Assembly: GCA_002498985.1 (NCBI GenBank)
Contig: DAJO01000034.1
Location: forward strand, 1 to 10,491
Source of the DNA: Euryarchaeota archaeon UBA257
Lineage (GTDB): Archaea; Thermoplasmatota; Poseidoniia; Poseidoniales; Thalassarchaeaceae
Reading direction: 5' to 3'
DNA length: 10,491 nt
Shown piece after piece: positions 1-7,190 of this stretch (the stretch's first letter is position 1; each line of letters starts with the position of its first letter). A model generated the notes under the pieces. The model had not been told where the DNA came from and did not search any database. It saw only the letters and a program-made list of their open reading frames with translations. The position numbers were made by a program, and so were the translations under genes.

Positions 1-582
1 ATCAGTATCAGTAGGTATTGAAGTGTTATCTGACGAATCAGTACCGCAAGAGGCTTCGTCAGCATCCGACCAACCGTCTCCATCTGAATCACCATTAGAA
101 GTGACTTGCTCAGATATTATCCAACTATTTGTAGCCCAATCATCCCCTGCAGTCCCTCCATTTCCATTAACAAAGTTTACTGCAAGAGAAAATGTGACAT
201 TTCCAGAGCCATTAGCAGGAGCTGTCCATGTAACACTCCAAGATCTTGAATTCGAATTTGAATGAGTAACTTCACCATTTTGTAATTTAGCGCTGGTGCC
301 GGGATTTGACCAAGAACCAAAATTTGCGTCTAAATTAAATCCTCCTTTAGTTCCCGAGGGTCCCCCTGTGCCTCCAATATTCATGGAATATGATGTATTT
401 CCTTCGTATCCTGCATTAGGTATTCCTGAAAGTGTTGGAGTCATCCCTCCACTACTTCCATGACATCCGCAACCATTTGTTGAGGATCCTGTAACGCCGC
501 TACTATATCCGAAAGTAGTTTCGGAAACAGACAAAACCAGTAATATTACCAAAATAGCAGTTATACGTTTTTTACTCTTCAT
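1..582 (-). CDS. Secreted Reeler/choice-of-anchor-V-like protein with calcium-binding repeat (3' end beyond window)
   Basis: Reading from ATG at 582 the frame stays open for 194 codons to the window edge, so the C-terminus is missing. Residues 1-25 form a signal peptide (KSKKR, then a hydrophobic stretch). A CGCHG motif follows at 38-42. Residues about 50-160 look like a Reeler-type / 'choice-of-anchor V' beta-sandwich: a YEGNTSYSMNI strand, GGFNL, the WSVTWTAP signature at 115-122, then NFVNGNGG and GDD near 139-148. Residues 165-182 (DSDGDGWSDADE...CGTD) are a thrombospondin type-3-like Asp-rich calcium-binding repeat, and more such repeats probably follow. The protein is probably exported and surface-anchored or released; its ligand is unknown. 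It is divergent from glyA. No Shine-Dalgarno precedes the ATG, but a TATA-like element lies about 30 bases upstream, consistent with a leaderless mRNA. Translation and domain landmarks are read directly; the family name rests on motif resemblance. Confidence 0.85.
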   Translation of the reverse strand, partial: MKSKKRITAILVILLVLSVSETTFGYSSGVTGSSTNGCGCHGSSGGMTPTLSGIPNAGYEGNTSYSMNIGGTGGPSGTKGGFNLDANFGSWSNPGTSAKLQNGEVTHSNSNSRSWSVTWTAPANGSGNVTFSLAVNFVNGNGGTAGDDWATNSWIISEQVTSNGDSDGDGWSDADEASCGTDSSDNTSIPTDTD

Positions 583-610
583 ACGTTATTTCGTAAGATT
601 ACTAGTTATT

Positions 611-619
611 GTATTTATT
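611..619 (-). promoter_or_regulatory. TATA-like promoter element for the Reeler-like gene
   Basis: On the minus strand the sequence AATAAATAC (reverse complement of 611-619) sits about 29-37 bases before the ATG at 582. This is the spacing expected for an archaeal TATA box driving a leaderless or nearly leaderless transcript. A similar WAAATAC core occurs before the gene at 10352. The call rests on resemblance and position only, in an AT-rich background. Confidence 0.35.
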
Positions 620-742
620 GGGGTAATATCTTTATTTGCTCACTAATGCTTCATCGAAAAATAGTTTTTTTCCACATTGTAATATTTTTCTTGAGAGAAC
701 TTTGTTCCGCTAAACTCTTTGACCTCTCCTCCATGAAGTGCC

Positions 743-2023
743 ATGGACGCGAGAACCCAAGCCGGCAAAATTCTTGAATCAGTAAAATCTTCTGGAATAC
801 ATTATAGAGATAGTTTACCTATGATCGCCAGTGAAAATATAATTTCCCCTCTAGTTGCAACTGCTATCAATTCAGATCTTCATGGTAGGTATGCTGAAGG
901 ATTGCCTGGAAAAAGATATTACCAAGGTTGTGATGATTTTGATACCATAGAGTCTATTGGTATAGAGTCTGCTAAGCGTGTGTTTAATTGTAATTTTACA
1001 AATATTCAATCTACATCTGGTACTGTGTCAAATATGGCTTCATTGAAAGCTTTAGCTAAGCCAGGAGATACCATCACAGCAGTATCAACTGCTGATGGAG
1101 GACATATATCACATGCAAGAATGGGTGCGGTTGGAGTTAGAGGGCTTAACCTTGTAACTTATCCTTGGGATATCGATAGAATGGAACCTGATATTGATGC
1201 ATCCATGAAAATAATAAGAGAAACATCACCTAATCTCGCACTTTTTGGTCAATCAGTATTTCTCTTCCCTACTCCTTTGAAAGAACTTTCAGATGCAGCT
1301 CACGAAGTTGGTGCCAAAGTAATGTATGATGGCGCACATGTACTTGGATTAATTGCTGGTGGGCAGTTTCAAGACCCACTTAGAGAGGGTGCTGATGTAA
1401 TGACTGGAAGTAGTCACAAGACATTTCCTGGACCTCAGGGAGGTTTTGTTTTATCTGATTCATCTGATGAAAAATTTCATCGTAAATTAAACAATTCTAT
1501 ATTTCCTGGGACTTGCTCTTCATATCATCTCCATCATGTAGCAGGTAAAGCAGTGGCTCTTGCAGAGTTTGAGGAATTTGGTACGCAATATGCTAAAGAC
1601 ATTGTGGCCAACGCTCAAGCTTTGGCAGCAGCACTGGCTGCAGAAGGGTTTGATGTATTAGCAGAAGAACGAGGTTATACTGCCAGTCATCAGGTATTGA
1701 CACGTCATGGAGATATTGATTCAGGAGCCGGTAGAAAAGCAGCACAAACACTTGAAAACTCTGGAATTATTACAAATATGAACATGCTACCTGGAGACAC
1801 TAAAGCAATGCAACCAAGTGGTTTGAGACTTGGTGTACCAGAGTTGACTAGGGTGGGAATGGGTACTGATGAAATGACTGACGTAGCTCGTTTCTTTGCC
1901 AGAGCATTAATAAAAAATCAAGATACTTCGAAAATAAAATCCGATGTTAAAACATATAAATCGAATTTCCAGAATGTAAAATATTGTTTTGAAAGTGGTC
2001 CTGCATATCCAAATCTAGAATAA
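743..2023 (+). CDS. glyA: Serine hydroxymethyltransferase (archaeal type)
   Basis: A 426-residue cytosolic PLP enzyme that interconverts serine and glycine and passes the one-carbon unit to a folate or tetrahydromethanopterin-type carrier. The length fits the family (about 417-430). Visible landmarks are LPMIASEN (25-32), YAEGLPGKRYYQGCDDFD (50-67; Glu52 and the tyrosines line the active site), STSGT (90-94), the PLP-stacking His121 in DGGHISH, Asp196 and His199 in YDGAHVLGL, the Schiff-base Lys226 in SSHKTFPGPQGG, and the carboxylate-binding Arg362 in PSGLRLGVPELTR. All appear intact, so the protein should be active. ATG 743 is the only sensible start: an ATG at 732 is out of frame. There is no clear Shine-Dalgarno. 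A weak TATA-like TAAACT at 711-716 would allow a short leader. It is a housekeeping gene with no evident functional tie to the surface-protein genes around it. Carrier specificity cannot be read from the sequence. Confidence 0.97.
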   Translation: MDARTQAGKILESVKSSGIHYRDSLPMIASENIISPLVATAINSDLHGRYAEGLPGKRYYQGCDDFDTIESIGIESAKRVFNCNFTNIQSTSGTVSNMASLKALAKPGDTITAVSTADGGHISHARMGAVGVRGLNLVTYPWDIDRMEPDIDASMKIIRETSPNLALFGQSVFLFPTPLKELSDAAHEVGAKVMYDGAHVLGLIAGGQFQDPLREGADVMTGSSHKTFPGPQGGFVLSDSSDEKFHRKLNNSIFPGTCSSYHLHHVAGKAVALAEFEEFGTQYAKDIVANAQALAAALAAEGFDVLAEERGYTASHQVLTRHGDIDSGAGRKAAQTLENSGIITNMNMLPGDTKAMQPSGLRLGVPELTRVGMGTDEMTDVARFFARALIKNQDTSKIKSDVKTYKSNFQNVKYCFESGPAYPNLE

Positions 2024-2034
2024 TTATCCTAAGG

Positions 2035-2043
2035 TATACTTTA
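2035..2043 (+). promoter_or_regulatory. TATA-like promoter element for the M60 lipoprotein gene
   Basis: The sequence TATACTTTA lies 26-34 bases before the ATG at 2069, inside the 45-bp gap after glyA. Archaeal transcription usually starts about 22-27 bases after the TATA centre, which would place the 5' end near 2063-2065 and give an almost leaderless mRNA. The gene can therefore have its own promoter even if glyA read-through also occurs. Confidence 0.45.
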
Positions 2044-2068
2044 TGAAGAAATCTTTCATAGCAATAAT

Positions 2069-5000
2069 ATGTCTTCAATTAAATCATTGGCTATTCTGTT
2101 GACATTCCTAATATTGACTCCTGGTTGCTTATCATTATTTGGAGATACCGAACCAAGTTCAGAATTAGTGAATTGTGAATTAGAGCCAAATGATCCTACT
2201 TGTGATATAGGTGGGGAAACTGAAGATGACTGTTTTTTCAATGAAGTTTTTACAGGCGAATATTGCAGATTGATGACCTCTCCAAAAAATCTAGATTATG
2301 GTGAAGAAAAATTGTTGCTTGTAGTAGGTCAGGATATGCAAGCATTAACCCCAAGTTTTATTGGAGATGGTCCACAAAACTGGTTAGTTAATCCAAGGTT
2401 ACCTGAGGGAATAATATTAGATTCAGAAAATGGTGTTATTTCCGGCACTCCTGAATCTGAAAGTTTGTTGACTAGTTATACAATAATTGGTAAAAATATA
2501 ATCGGTTCTAGTGTTTTCATTCTAGAAATAGAAATCTTATCACAACCTCCTGAGAGTATAAATTATTCTTCAAATGAGATATTTTGCAAAGTTTCAAGAG
2601 ATTGTGGAATTAGTAATCCCTTTACTTCCGGAGGAATCATTGAAACATGGGATGTCATTCCAGAATTACCTCTAGGTCTTGAAATTGGGCCCTCAGGAGA
2701 AATATATGGCGTAGTTCAGCAACTTGGAGATAGTAATCATACTATCTCAGGTTCAAATTCAGGTGGTTTAGTGTATACTGATATTAGAATAATCACCATC
2801 CATGAAGAACCTGAAAATTTATTTTATTCTAGTCATATATTTCAATGGGTTCTTGGTGAAACGATAGTTGAGTTTCCTAACATAGAAGGAGGAGAAGTGA
2901 TCAATTGGACAATTGAACCTCCTTTACCAGAAGGTCTTTTATTCGATAAAAATGATGGCTCAATTATAGGTTCTCCATCAGAATTACATGCTTTAAGAGA
3001 ACATTACGTAACTGCTTCAAATACTGGAGGTTCAATTACTATCAACTTACTTCTTTCAGTACTTGATATTTCTCCAATAAACATTCTATATGAACCATAT
3101 AATATTGATTTGACTGTTAACGAAATTATTCCTGATTTAACACCGACATGGTCCGGCGGCATACCGGAAAGTTGGGAGATATATCCGAATCTCCCCCAAG
3201 GTCTCGATTTAGATTTTGAAACTGGTGAAATATATGGGACTCCAATTTTCATTCAAGATACAATTTATTATCAAATATGGGCTAATAACTCAGGCGGTTA
3301 TTCTACAACAATGATTGATATAACAATCAGTAGCCTTCCTCCTGATGAGATTTTCTGGTTGGAATCGGAATATATACTTAAATCGAATAAAAGTATTTCA
3401 ATTCCAGTAATAAATAATGGTCCAGATATTGATACTTGGGAAGTATATCCTGAACTTCCTTCGGGCTTAACTTTGAATGATAATGGCAGTATATCAGGCA
3501 TTCCCGATTTTCGAACAAATTGGGGAGAATATACAATTTGGGCGAATAATACAGGTGGTTCTGTTGGATTAAATATTTGGATTGTAGTTCATGATTTACG
3601 CGCTGATCAAAATGATTTATTGAGGGGAATGAGTGAGGCGGATTTTGGTGGTTGGCCATCCCCAATCTTACCAATTGGGGAGTGGTCATTTCCAGTGGCC
3701 TTTGAATCAAGTGGAATCCCAGTAGTATCAGCATCTCATGTTGGCAAAGGGAAAATTTTAGGTTATGGGCATGAAAGTTGGGTAGACTCCCAAAATCATC
3801 CATTCTCACTTAGAGCCGTTGAGTGGGTATGTGGAGAGAATGCAGAAGTTGGATTGGCATATGGTTCAGGATTTGATGATTTCGAAGATAAATTAATAGA
3901 TGCAGGTCATAATGTTCACCTTTCAGTAACTCCTTCAGACTTAACTGGACTTGATTGTTTACTAGATGAGTTTTGGAATGGTCATGATGATTCGGATAAT
4001 AATGCTCTCGTACAATTTATGCTCTCAGGTGGCGGTATCATAATGGGTGGTCATGCTTGGTATTGGTCATACTCAAATTCGGATGTAGCCCATAATTATC
4101 CTGGAAATAAGATTGCAAAAGAAACGGGTCTCTTTGTTTCTAGCGATTGGGGATATAATGATGTTTTTTTCCAAAACATGCCTAATGAATACTCAACAAT
4201 TAGTAACGCAATTTCAGGAGTGTTTGCTGATAGAATTGATGGAGTTGAAATGGATTCTGAGGATGCTGCTGCTGCCTATTCCGCACTTTCTGATTGTACT
4301 TGGATAGTAACTCTCGATTATACTAATTTTTGGTCCCCTTTACGCAATCTAGTGAATTTAACTGGATATACTGTAATATCATATTCTACACTTTGGAGTA
4401 CTAATGGTTACGAACTAGGTGTAGATCCTGTTTCTGATATTATTTTGAGATTAGAGGATGCATTGATGTTTGGCCTGCCTGCAGATGAATTACCAGTCCA
4501 TCCCAGCCATACCGAGTTTCCTGGTGAAGTTCCTTCAAATGCGACAAGAATAAGTAGAACTGTTACCGTTAATGGGACTCAAAGCGGTCTTCCGAGTAAT
4601 TTCGGTTATTCTAACCCTAGAAGTTCTATACGTATGTCAACGGGTCTCTATGCTGCTCCAGGTGAGGTAGTTACTGTGACTGTAGATGAAGCGACTTCTG
4701 ATTTAGGATTTTCAATTTTAATCGGTGCTCATACAGATAGTCTTTGGAGTAAAGATATCATCAAGCGTCATTCTAGGATATTTACCACATGGTCAGTAGA
4801 CAACACTTCCACAGAGGTGGGAAATGCTTTTGGTGGTCCGATTTATGTCTATATTCCTGCAGGCTCGGAATATGGCGAAATTAATTTGACTATTTCTGGA
4901 GCAATTAGAGCACCAATGTTTGTATTAGGCGAAACCTCTGATTTTGAATGGATTTATTCAGAGAAAAACAACCCTGCTCCATGGGCCGAATTAGTTTCGA

Positions 5001-6049
5001 ATAACTTTATCATGACAGTTCCCAGTTCAGAAATACGTAATCTGAATAACCCTAGCCAATTGATGAATTGGTGGGATAGTGCTTTGAATATGGAGCATGA
5101 ATTGTATGGTTTTGAGCCATGGCCCAGAGTAGAAAGAGCTGTTTTCGATGCTCAAATTTCAGTTGGTTGGATGCATTCCGGCTACCCCTTCATGGCGCAT
5201 GATCTAAGTGTACCAGATGTTGTTAATCATACACATATGAGTGAAAATGGAGATTGGGGGATGTTCCATGAGTTGGGTCATAACCATCAGTGGATGCCAT
5301 CAACACTCCCGGGAACTACTGAAACAGGGTGTAACTTCGCTAGCGTTTATTTGATGGAAGATTTGGTTGGAATAGAAGGTCATAGTGCGGTAGATCCCGC
5401 ACAAAGAGAAGCCCGAATGGAGTCTTACTTTAATGATGGGTCTAATATCTCAAATTGGTCAGTTTGGACAGCTTTGGACACATATATTTTGATTAAAGAA
5501 GAATGGGGTTGGGACCCAATTACTGAAGCACTGTCAGTCTATTACTACCTCCCTTCTGCAGAAGTCCCTTCTTCCGGAGATGAGGAATTCAATGCATGGG
5601 TTCTACATCTTTCTAACTCTACAGGATATAATTTAGCACCATATCATTCTGCTTGGGGATTCCCAATAACACAACAAACATTCAGTTCACTATCTCATTT
5701 TCCAGTTTGGGTCGATGACCCACTAAGAGAGGATTTTTTCTTTTATGATGCAATAATTAGAGATATTGTGCCAGATAATGAAACCTCAAACTCTGTCGAC
5801 ATTTCATGGGAAACATACGATAATGGGACCGATACTTCATTGACCTTTTATTATGGTATTAGTGATATGGGGAATCAGGTTACAGGTTGGAATTTTAATG
5901 ATAACCTAGGAGATACTTTCGTAGGAAACTTTTCAACAACAATTTCAGATATGTCTAGCGGCACTACTTATTTCGGGAGAATTCAAGCATCTAATGGGGG
6001 AAATAGCGTTTGGTTCGGCCCAATAAGTTGGACTACCACAATTAATTGA
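2069..6049 (+). CDS. Multidomain lipoprotein with He_PIG repeats, TCAF-like domain and M60 metallopeptidase
   Basis: A 1326-residue exported protein. Residues 1-20 are a lipoprotein signal ending in a LTPGC lipobox, so Cys20 is the likely lipid anchor. Five putative-Ig (He_PIG) repeats follow to about 510. Residues about 511-700 resemble the GATase-like domain of TCAF/FAM115 proteins: LPIGEWSFPV, the HVGKGKILGYGHE strand, SGGGIIMGGHAWYW (653-666), then YPGNKIAKETG. Residues about 830-1215 are an M60 peptidase domain: STGLYAAPGE (857-866), PAPWAEL, and SGYPF near 1037-1041. The zinc site is HELGHNHQ (His1067, Glu1068, His1071) with the expected downstream Glu1085 in TTETGCN. A FN3-like domain occupies about 1229-1326. 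M60 enzymes typically cleave glycosylated proteins such as mucins, so a surface glycoprotein protease is likely. N-x-S/T sequons are frequent, fitting export. The next in-frame stop upstream leaves no other ATG. The 3' end overlaps the convergent neighbour by 8 bp. Confidence 0.93.
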   Translation: MSSIKSLAILLTFLILTPGCLSLFGDTEPSSELVNCELEPNDPTCDIGGETEDDCFFNEVFTGEYCRLMTSPKNLDYGEEKLLLVVGQDMQALTPSFIGDGPQNWLVNPRLPEGIILDSENGVISGTPESESLLTSYTIIGKNIIGSSVFILEIEILSQPPESINYSSNEIFCKVSRDCGISNPFTSGGIIETWDVIPELPLGLEIGPSGEIYGVVQQLGDSNHTISGSNSGGLVYTDIRIITIHEEPENLFYSSHIFQWVLGETIVEFPNIEGGEVINWTIEPPLPEGLLFDKNDGSIIGSPSELHALREHYVTASNTGGSITINLLLSVLDISPINILYEPYNIDLTVNEIIPDLTPTWSGGIPESWEIYPNLPQGLDLDFETGEIYGTPIFIQDTIYYQIWANNSGGYSTTMIDITISSLPPDEIFWLESEYILKSNKSISIPVINNGPDIDTWEVYPELPSGLTLNDNGSISGIPDFRTNWGEYTIWANNTGGSVGLNIWIVVHDLRADQNDLLRGMSEADFGGWPSPILPIGEWSFPVAFESSGIPVVSASHVGKGKILGYGHESWVDSQNHPFSLRAVEWVCGENAEVGLAYGSGFDDFEDKLIDAGHNVHLSVTPSDLTGLDCLLDEFWNGHDDSDNNALVQFMLSGGGIIMGGHAWYWSYSNSDVAHNYPGNKIAKETGLFVSSDWGYNDVFFQNMPNEYSTISNAISGVFADRIDGVEMDSEDAAAAYSALSDCTWIVTLDYTNFWSPLRNLVNLTGYTVISYSTLWSTNGYELGVDPVSDIILRLEDALMFGLPADELPVHPSHTEFPGEVPSNATRISRTVTVNGTQSGLPSNFGYSNPRSSIRMSTGLYAAPGEVVTVTVDEATSDLGFSILIGAHTDSLWSKDIIKRHSRIFTTWSVDNTSTEVGNAFGGPIYVYIPAGSEYGEINLTISGAIRAPMFVLGETSDFEWIYSEKNNPAPWAELVSNNFIMTVPSSEIRNLNNPSQLMNWWDSALNMEHELYGFEPWPRVERAVFDAQISVGWMHSGYPFMAHDLSVPDVVNHTHMSENGDWGMFHELGHNHQWMPSTLPGTTETGCNFASVYLMEDLVGIEGHSAVDPAQREARMESYFNDGSNISNWSVWTALDTYILIKEEWGWDPITEALSVYYYLPSAEVPSSGDEEFNAWVLHLSNSTGYNLAPYHSAWGFPITQQTFSSLSHFPVWVDDPLREDFFFYDAIIRDIVPDNETSNSVDISWETYDNGTDTSLTFYYGISDMGNQVTGWNFNDNLGDTFVGNFSTTISDMSSGTTYFGRIQASNGGNSVWFGPISWTTTIN
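2282..3598 (+). repeat. Five tandem He_PIG (putative Ig) domain repeats
   Basis: Within the M60 lipoprotein, residues about 72-510 contain five divergent copies of an Ig-like unit of 86-89 residues. Each carries the signature P-x-LP-x-G-[LI]...G-x-I-x-G. The signature begins at residues 109 (PRLPEGIILDSENGVISGTP), 198 (PELPLGLEIGPSGEIYG), 284 (PPLPEGLLFDKNDGSIIGSP), 373 (PNLPQGLDLDFETGEIYGTP) and 461 (PELPSGLTLNDNGSISGIP). Units 3-5 also share a W-x-[IV]-x-P strand before the signature and an N-[NT]-[TS]-GG-[SY] turn after it. They probably form a stalk that holds the catalytic part away from the membrane, or a carbohydrate/protein binding array. Copies differ enough at DNA level that they are old duplications. 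Confidence 0.85.
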
Positions 6050-7112
6050 ACTTTCTAAGTAATTCTTCAAACGAAATCGTAGGGGCATATTTCTCATGCC
6101 AAATTGATAAAGGAATCCAAATGGATGTGTGTAAAATTGTCAATAAAAATGCATCATAGATTTCCAATCGAGGTTGATTTTGCATTTCATATGCAATAAT
6201 TCCTAGCAAAATAAAGTGTACTACATATACCGTTAGAGATAACCTTCCAGCAGGTTCTAACCATGACATTTTGTCACCTCCAAAAGGCTCTCCACCTGAT
6301 ATTTCTTCACCTCCTAAAATTCTGAATAATATTACTACAAATATACTGGAGGTGAGTATAAACATGGTGTTTGCTGGAAAAAAGGTTAGTATTGCATTTC
6401 CTTCGGTAAGGGCCCATGGTATTCTTTCATAGAACGAATAAATCATACTAATGGCGATAATGATTAGTCCAACCTTGACAACCATATTTTGATTATCTAA
6501 ATTTTCTTTATCTTCATCTATTAAACTCCCTAAAAATATGAATGTCAGCCATGGCAATGCCGGATAAGTTCCATTCAATAGAAGCCTCTCAACCCATTCT
6601 TCTATTCCGATTGATGATACTCTTTCACTCCAATAAAGATCATTTCCATTCAGATCACCAATAATTATGGGTGAAATCATAAATATTAGCATCATAGAAA
6701 ATCGTTGTTTCTTTGTTAAATATACCATCAAAGGCCCTATTATAGATGCTAATGCCAATAATGTCAGAACCCCTGGAGTCATCCAATCAAATCTTCCTCC
6801 TCTGTCTATAGACAATGCTGAGTTAACCAATAATTGACAAATAGTTAGTATAATTATTCGCGGGATAATCCAATACATCCAAGAAGAAATACCATTATCA
6901 TCAATTTTTCTTCTTCTGATAGCACTACGATATATTCCCCATCCTGAAATGGTGACAAACATTGGTGCTGCCATACCTCCAATTGCAGCAGAAACAAATG
7001 CTATTGGATGACCAACTGATATTCCTTCTGGAGGTATTATCGCAGCAGTATGCACTTGAACCATACAGAGTATAGCAATAGCTCGAATACGATCGATATA
7101 TCTTAGCCTCAC
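6042..7112 (-). CDS. Polytopic membrane acyltransferase, HGSNAT/DUF1624-like
   Basis: A 356-residue integral membrane protein with about ten predicted hydrophobic helices. The N-terminus RYIDRIRAIAILCMVQVHTA (Asp7, Arg10, His21) matches the 'R..D..RG.ai..M...H' opening of the heparan-alpha-glucosaminide N-acetyltransferase / DUF1624 group and related acyltransferase families. Other family-like stretches are APMFVTISGWGIYRS (49-63), YPALPWLTFIFLGSLI (183-198) and PAGRLSLTVYVVHFILLG (287-304), the last like the C-terminal helix of DUF418/OpgC proteins. Such enzymes move acetyl or acyl groups across the membrane onto sugars or other surface molecules; the acceptor here is unknown. The start is GTG at 7112, since an upstream in-frame stop occurs before any ATG, and an AGGGG element lies 5 bases before it. 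It follows the CD36-like gene on the same strand after 78 bp and may be co-transcribed. Acyltransferase family 3 is the main alternative. Confidence 0.85.
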   Translation of the reverse strand: MRLRYIDRIRAIAILCMVQVHTAAIIPPEGISVGHPIAFVSAAIGGMAAPMFVTISGWGIYRSAIRRRKIDDNGISSWMYWIIPRIIILTICQLLVNSALSIDRGGRFDWMTPGVLTLLALASIIGPLMVYLTKKQRFSMMLIFMISPIIIGDLNGNDLYWSERVSSIGIEEWVERLLLNGTYPALPWLTFIFLGSLIDEDKENLDNQNMVVKVGLIIIAISMIYSFYERIPWALTEGNAILTFFPANTMFILTSSIFVVILFRILGGEEISGGEPFGGDKMSWLEPAGRLSLTVYVVHFILLGIIAYEMQNQPRLEIYDAFLLTILHTSIWIPLSIWHEKYAPTISFEELLRKFN

Positions 7113-7125
7113 AACAACCCCTATT

Positions 7126-7146
7126 ATTCTCGGAGTGAGCGAGAAT
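7126..7146 (-). other. Stem-loop just upstream of the acyltransferase start
   Basis: ATTCTCG at 7126-7132 and CGAGAAT at 7140-7146 form a perfect 7-bp stem with a 7-base loop. On the minus-strand mRNA it lies between the CD36-like stop and the acyltransferase GTG, ending 13 bases before the start codon and just before the AGGGG element. It could affect translation or mRNA processing, or be incidental. No T-run follows, so a simple terminator is not supported. Confidence 0.45.
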
Positions 7147-7153
7147 CATTGAA

Positions 7154-7170
7154 CCCTTCGTGATGAAGGG
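7154..7170 (-). other. Stem-loop after the CD36-like gene
   Basis: CCCTTC at 7154-7159 pairs perfectly with GAAGGG at 7165-7170 around a 5-base loop. In the minus-strand transcript it starts about 20 bases after the CD36-like stop codon and is preceded by a pyrimidine-rich tract (7171-7188, TTTTCTTCTCTT on the minus strand). It may be a 3'-end signal or stabiliser that separates the two genes' expression. The T-rich tract precedes rather than follows the stem, so this is not a standard intrinsic terminator. Confidence 0.45.
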
Positions 7171-7190
7171 AAGAGAAGAAAAGTCAAATT

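Noticed and set aside
23..265. Open frame of 80 codons on the plus strand.
   Set aside because: It is antisense to the Reeler-like gene, whose minus-strand frame has a signal peptide and recognisable domains. The plus-strand translation is Ser/Pro-rich and shows no domain.
457..471. CGCHG considered as a c-type heme motif.
   Set aside because: Heme c attachment needs CxxCH. Here only one residue separates the cysteines, so heme attachment is not supported.
2043..2102. A 19-codon ORF starting ATG AAG AAA TCT that looks like the beginning of a signal peptide, out of frame with the lipoprotein gene.
   Set aside because: It is 26 bases before the lipoprotein ATG and in another frame. It overlaps the TATA-like element, so it would lie upstream of the expected transcript start. 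The downstream frame has its own complete signal peptide and lipobox.
3378..3809. Open frame of 143 codons on the minus strand, within the lipoprotein gene.
   Set aside because: It is antisense to the He_PIG repeat and TCAF-like region. The translation is low in recognisable features, and no start signal is evident.
6925..7149. Minus-strand open frame of 74 codons at the start of the acyltransferase gene.
   Set aside because: It is a frame-shifted reading of the acyltransferase 5' end, rich in Cys, Ser and Tyr as expected for a shadow frame. The GTG frame gives a clear membrane acyltransferase N-terminus.
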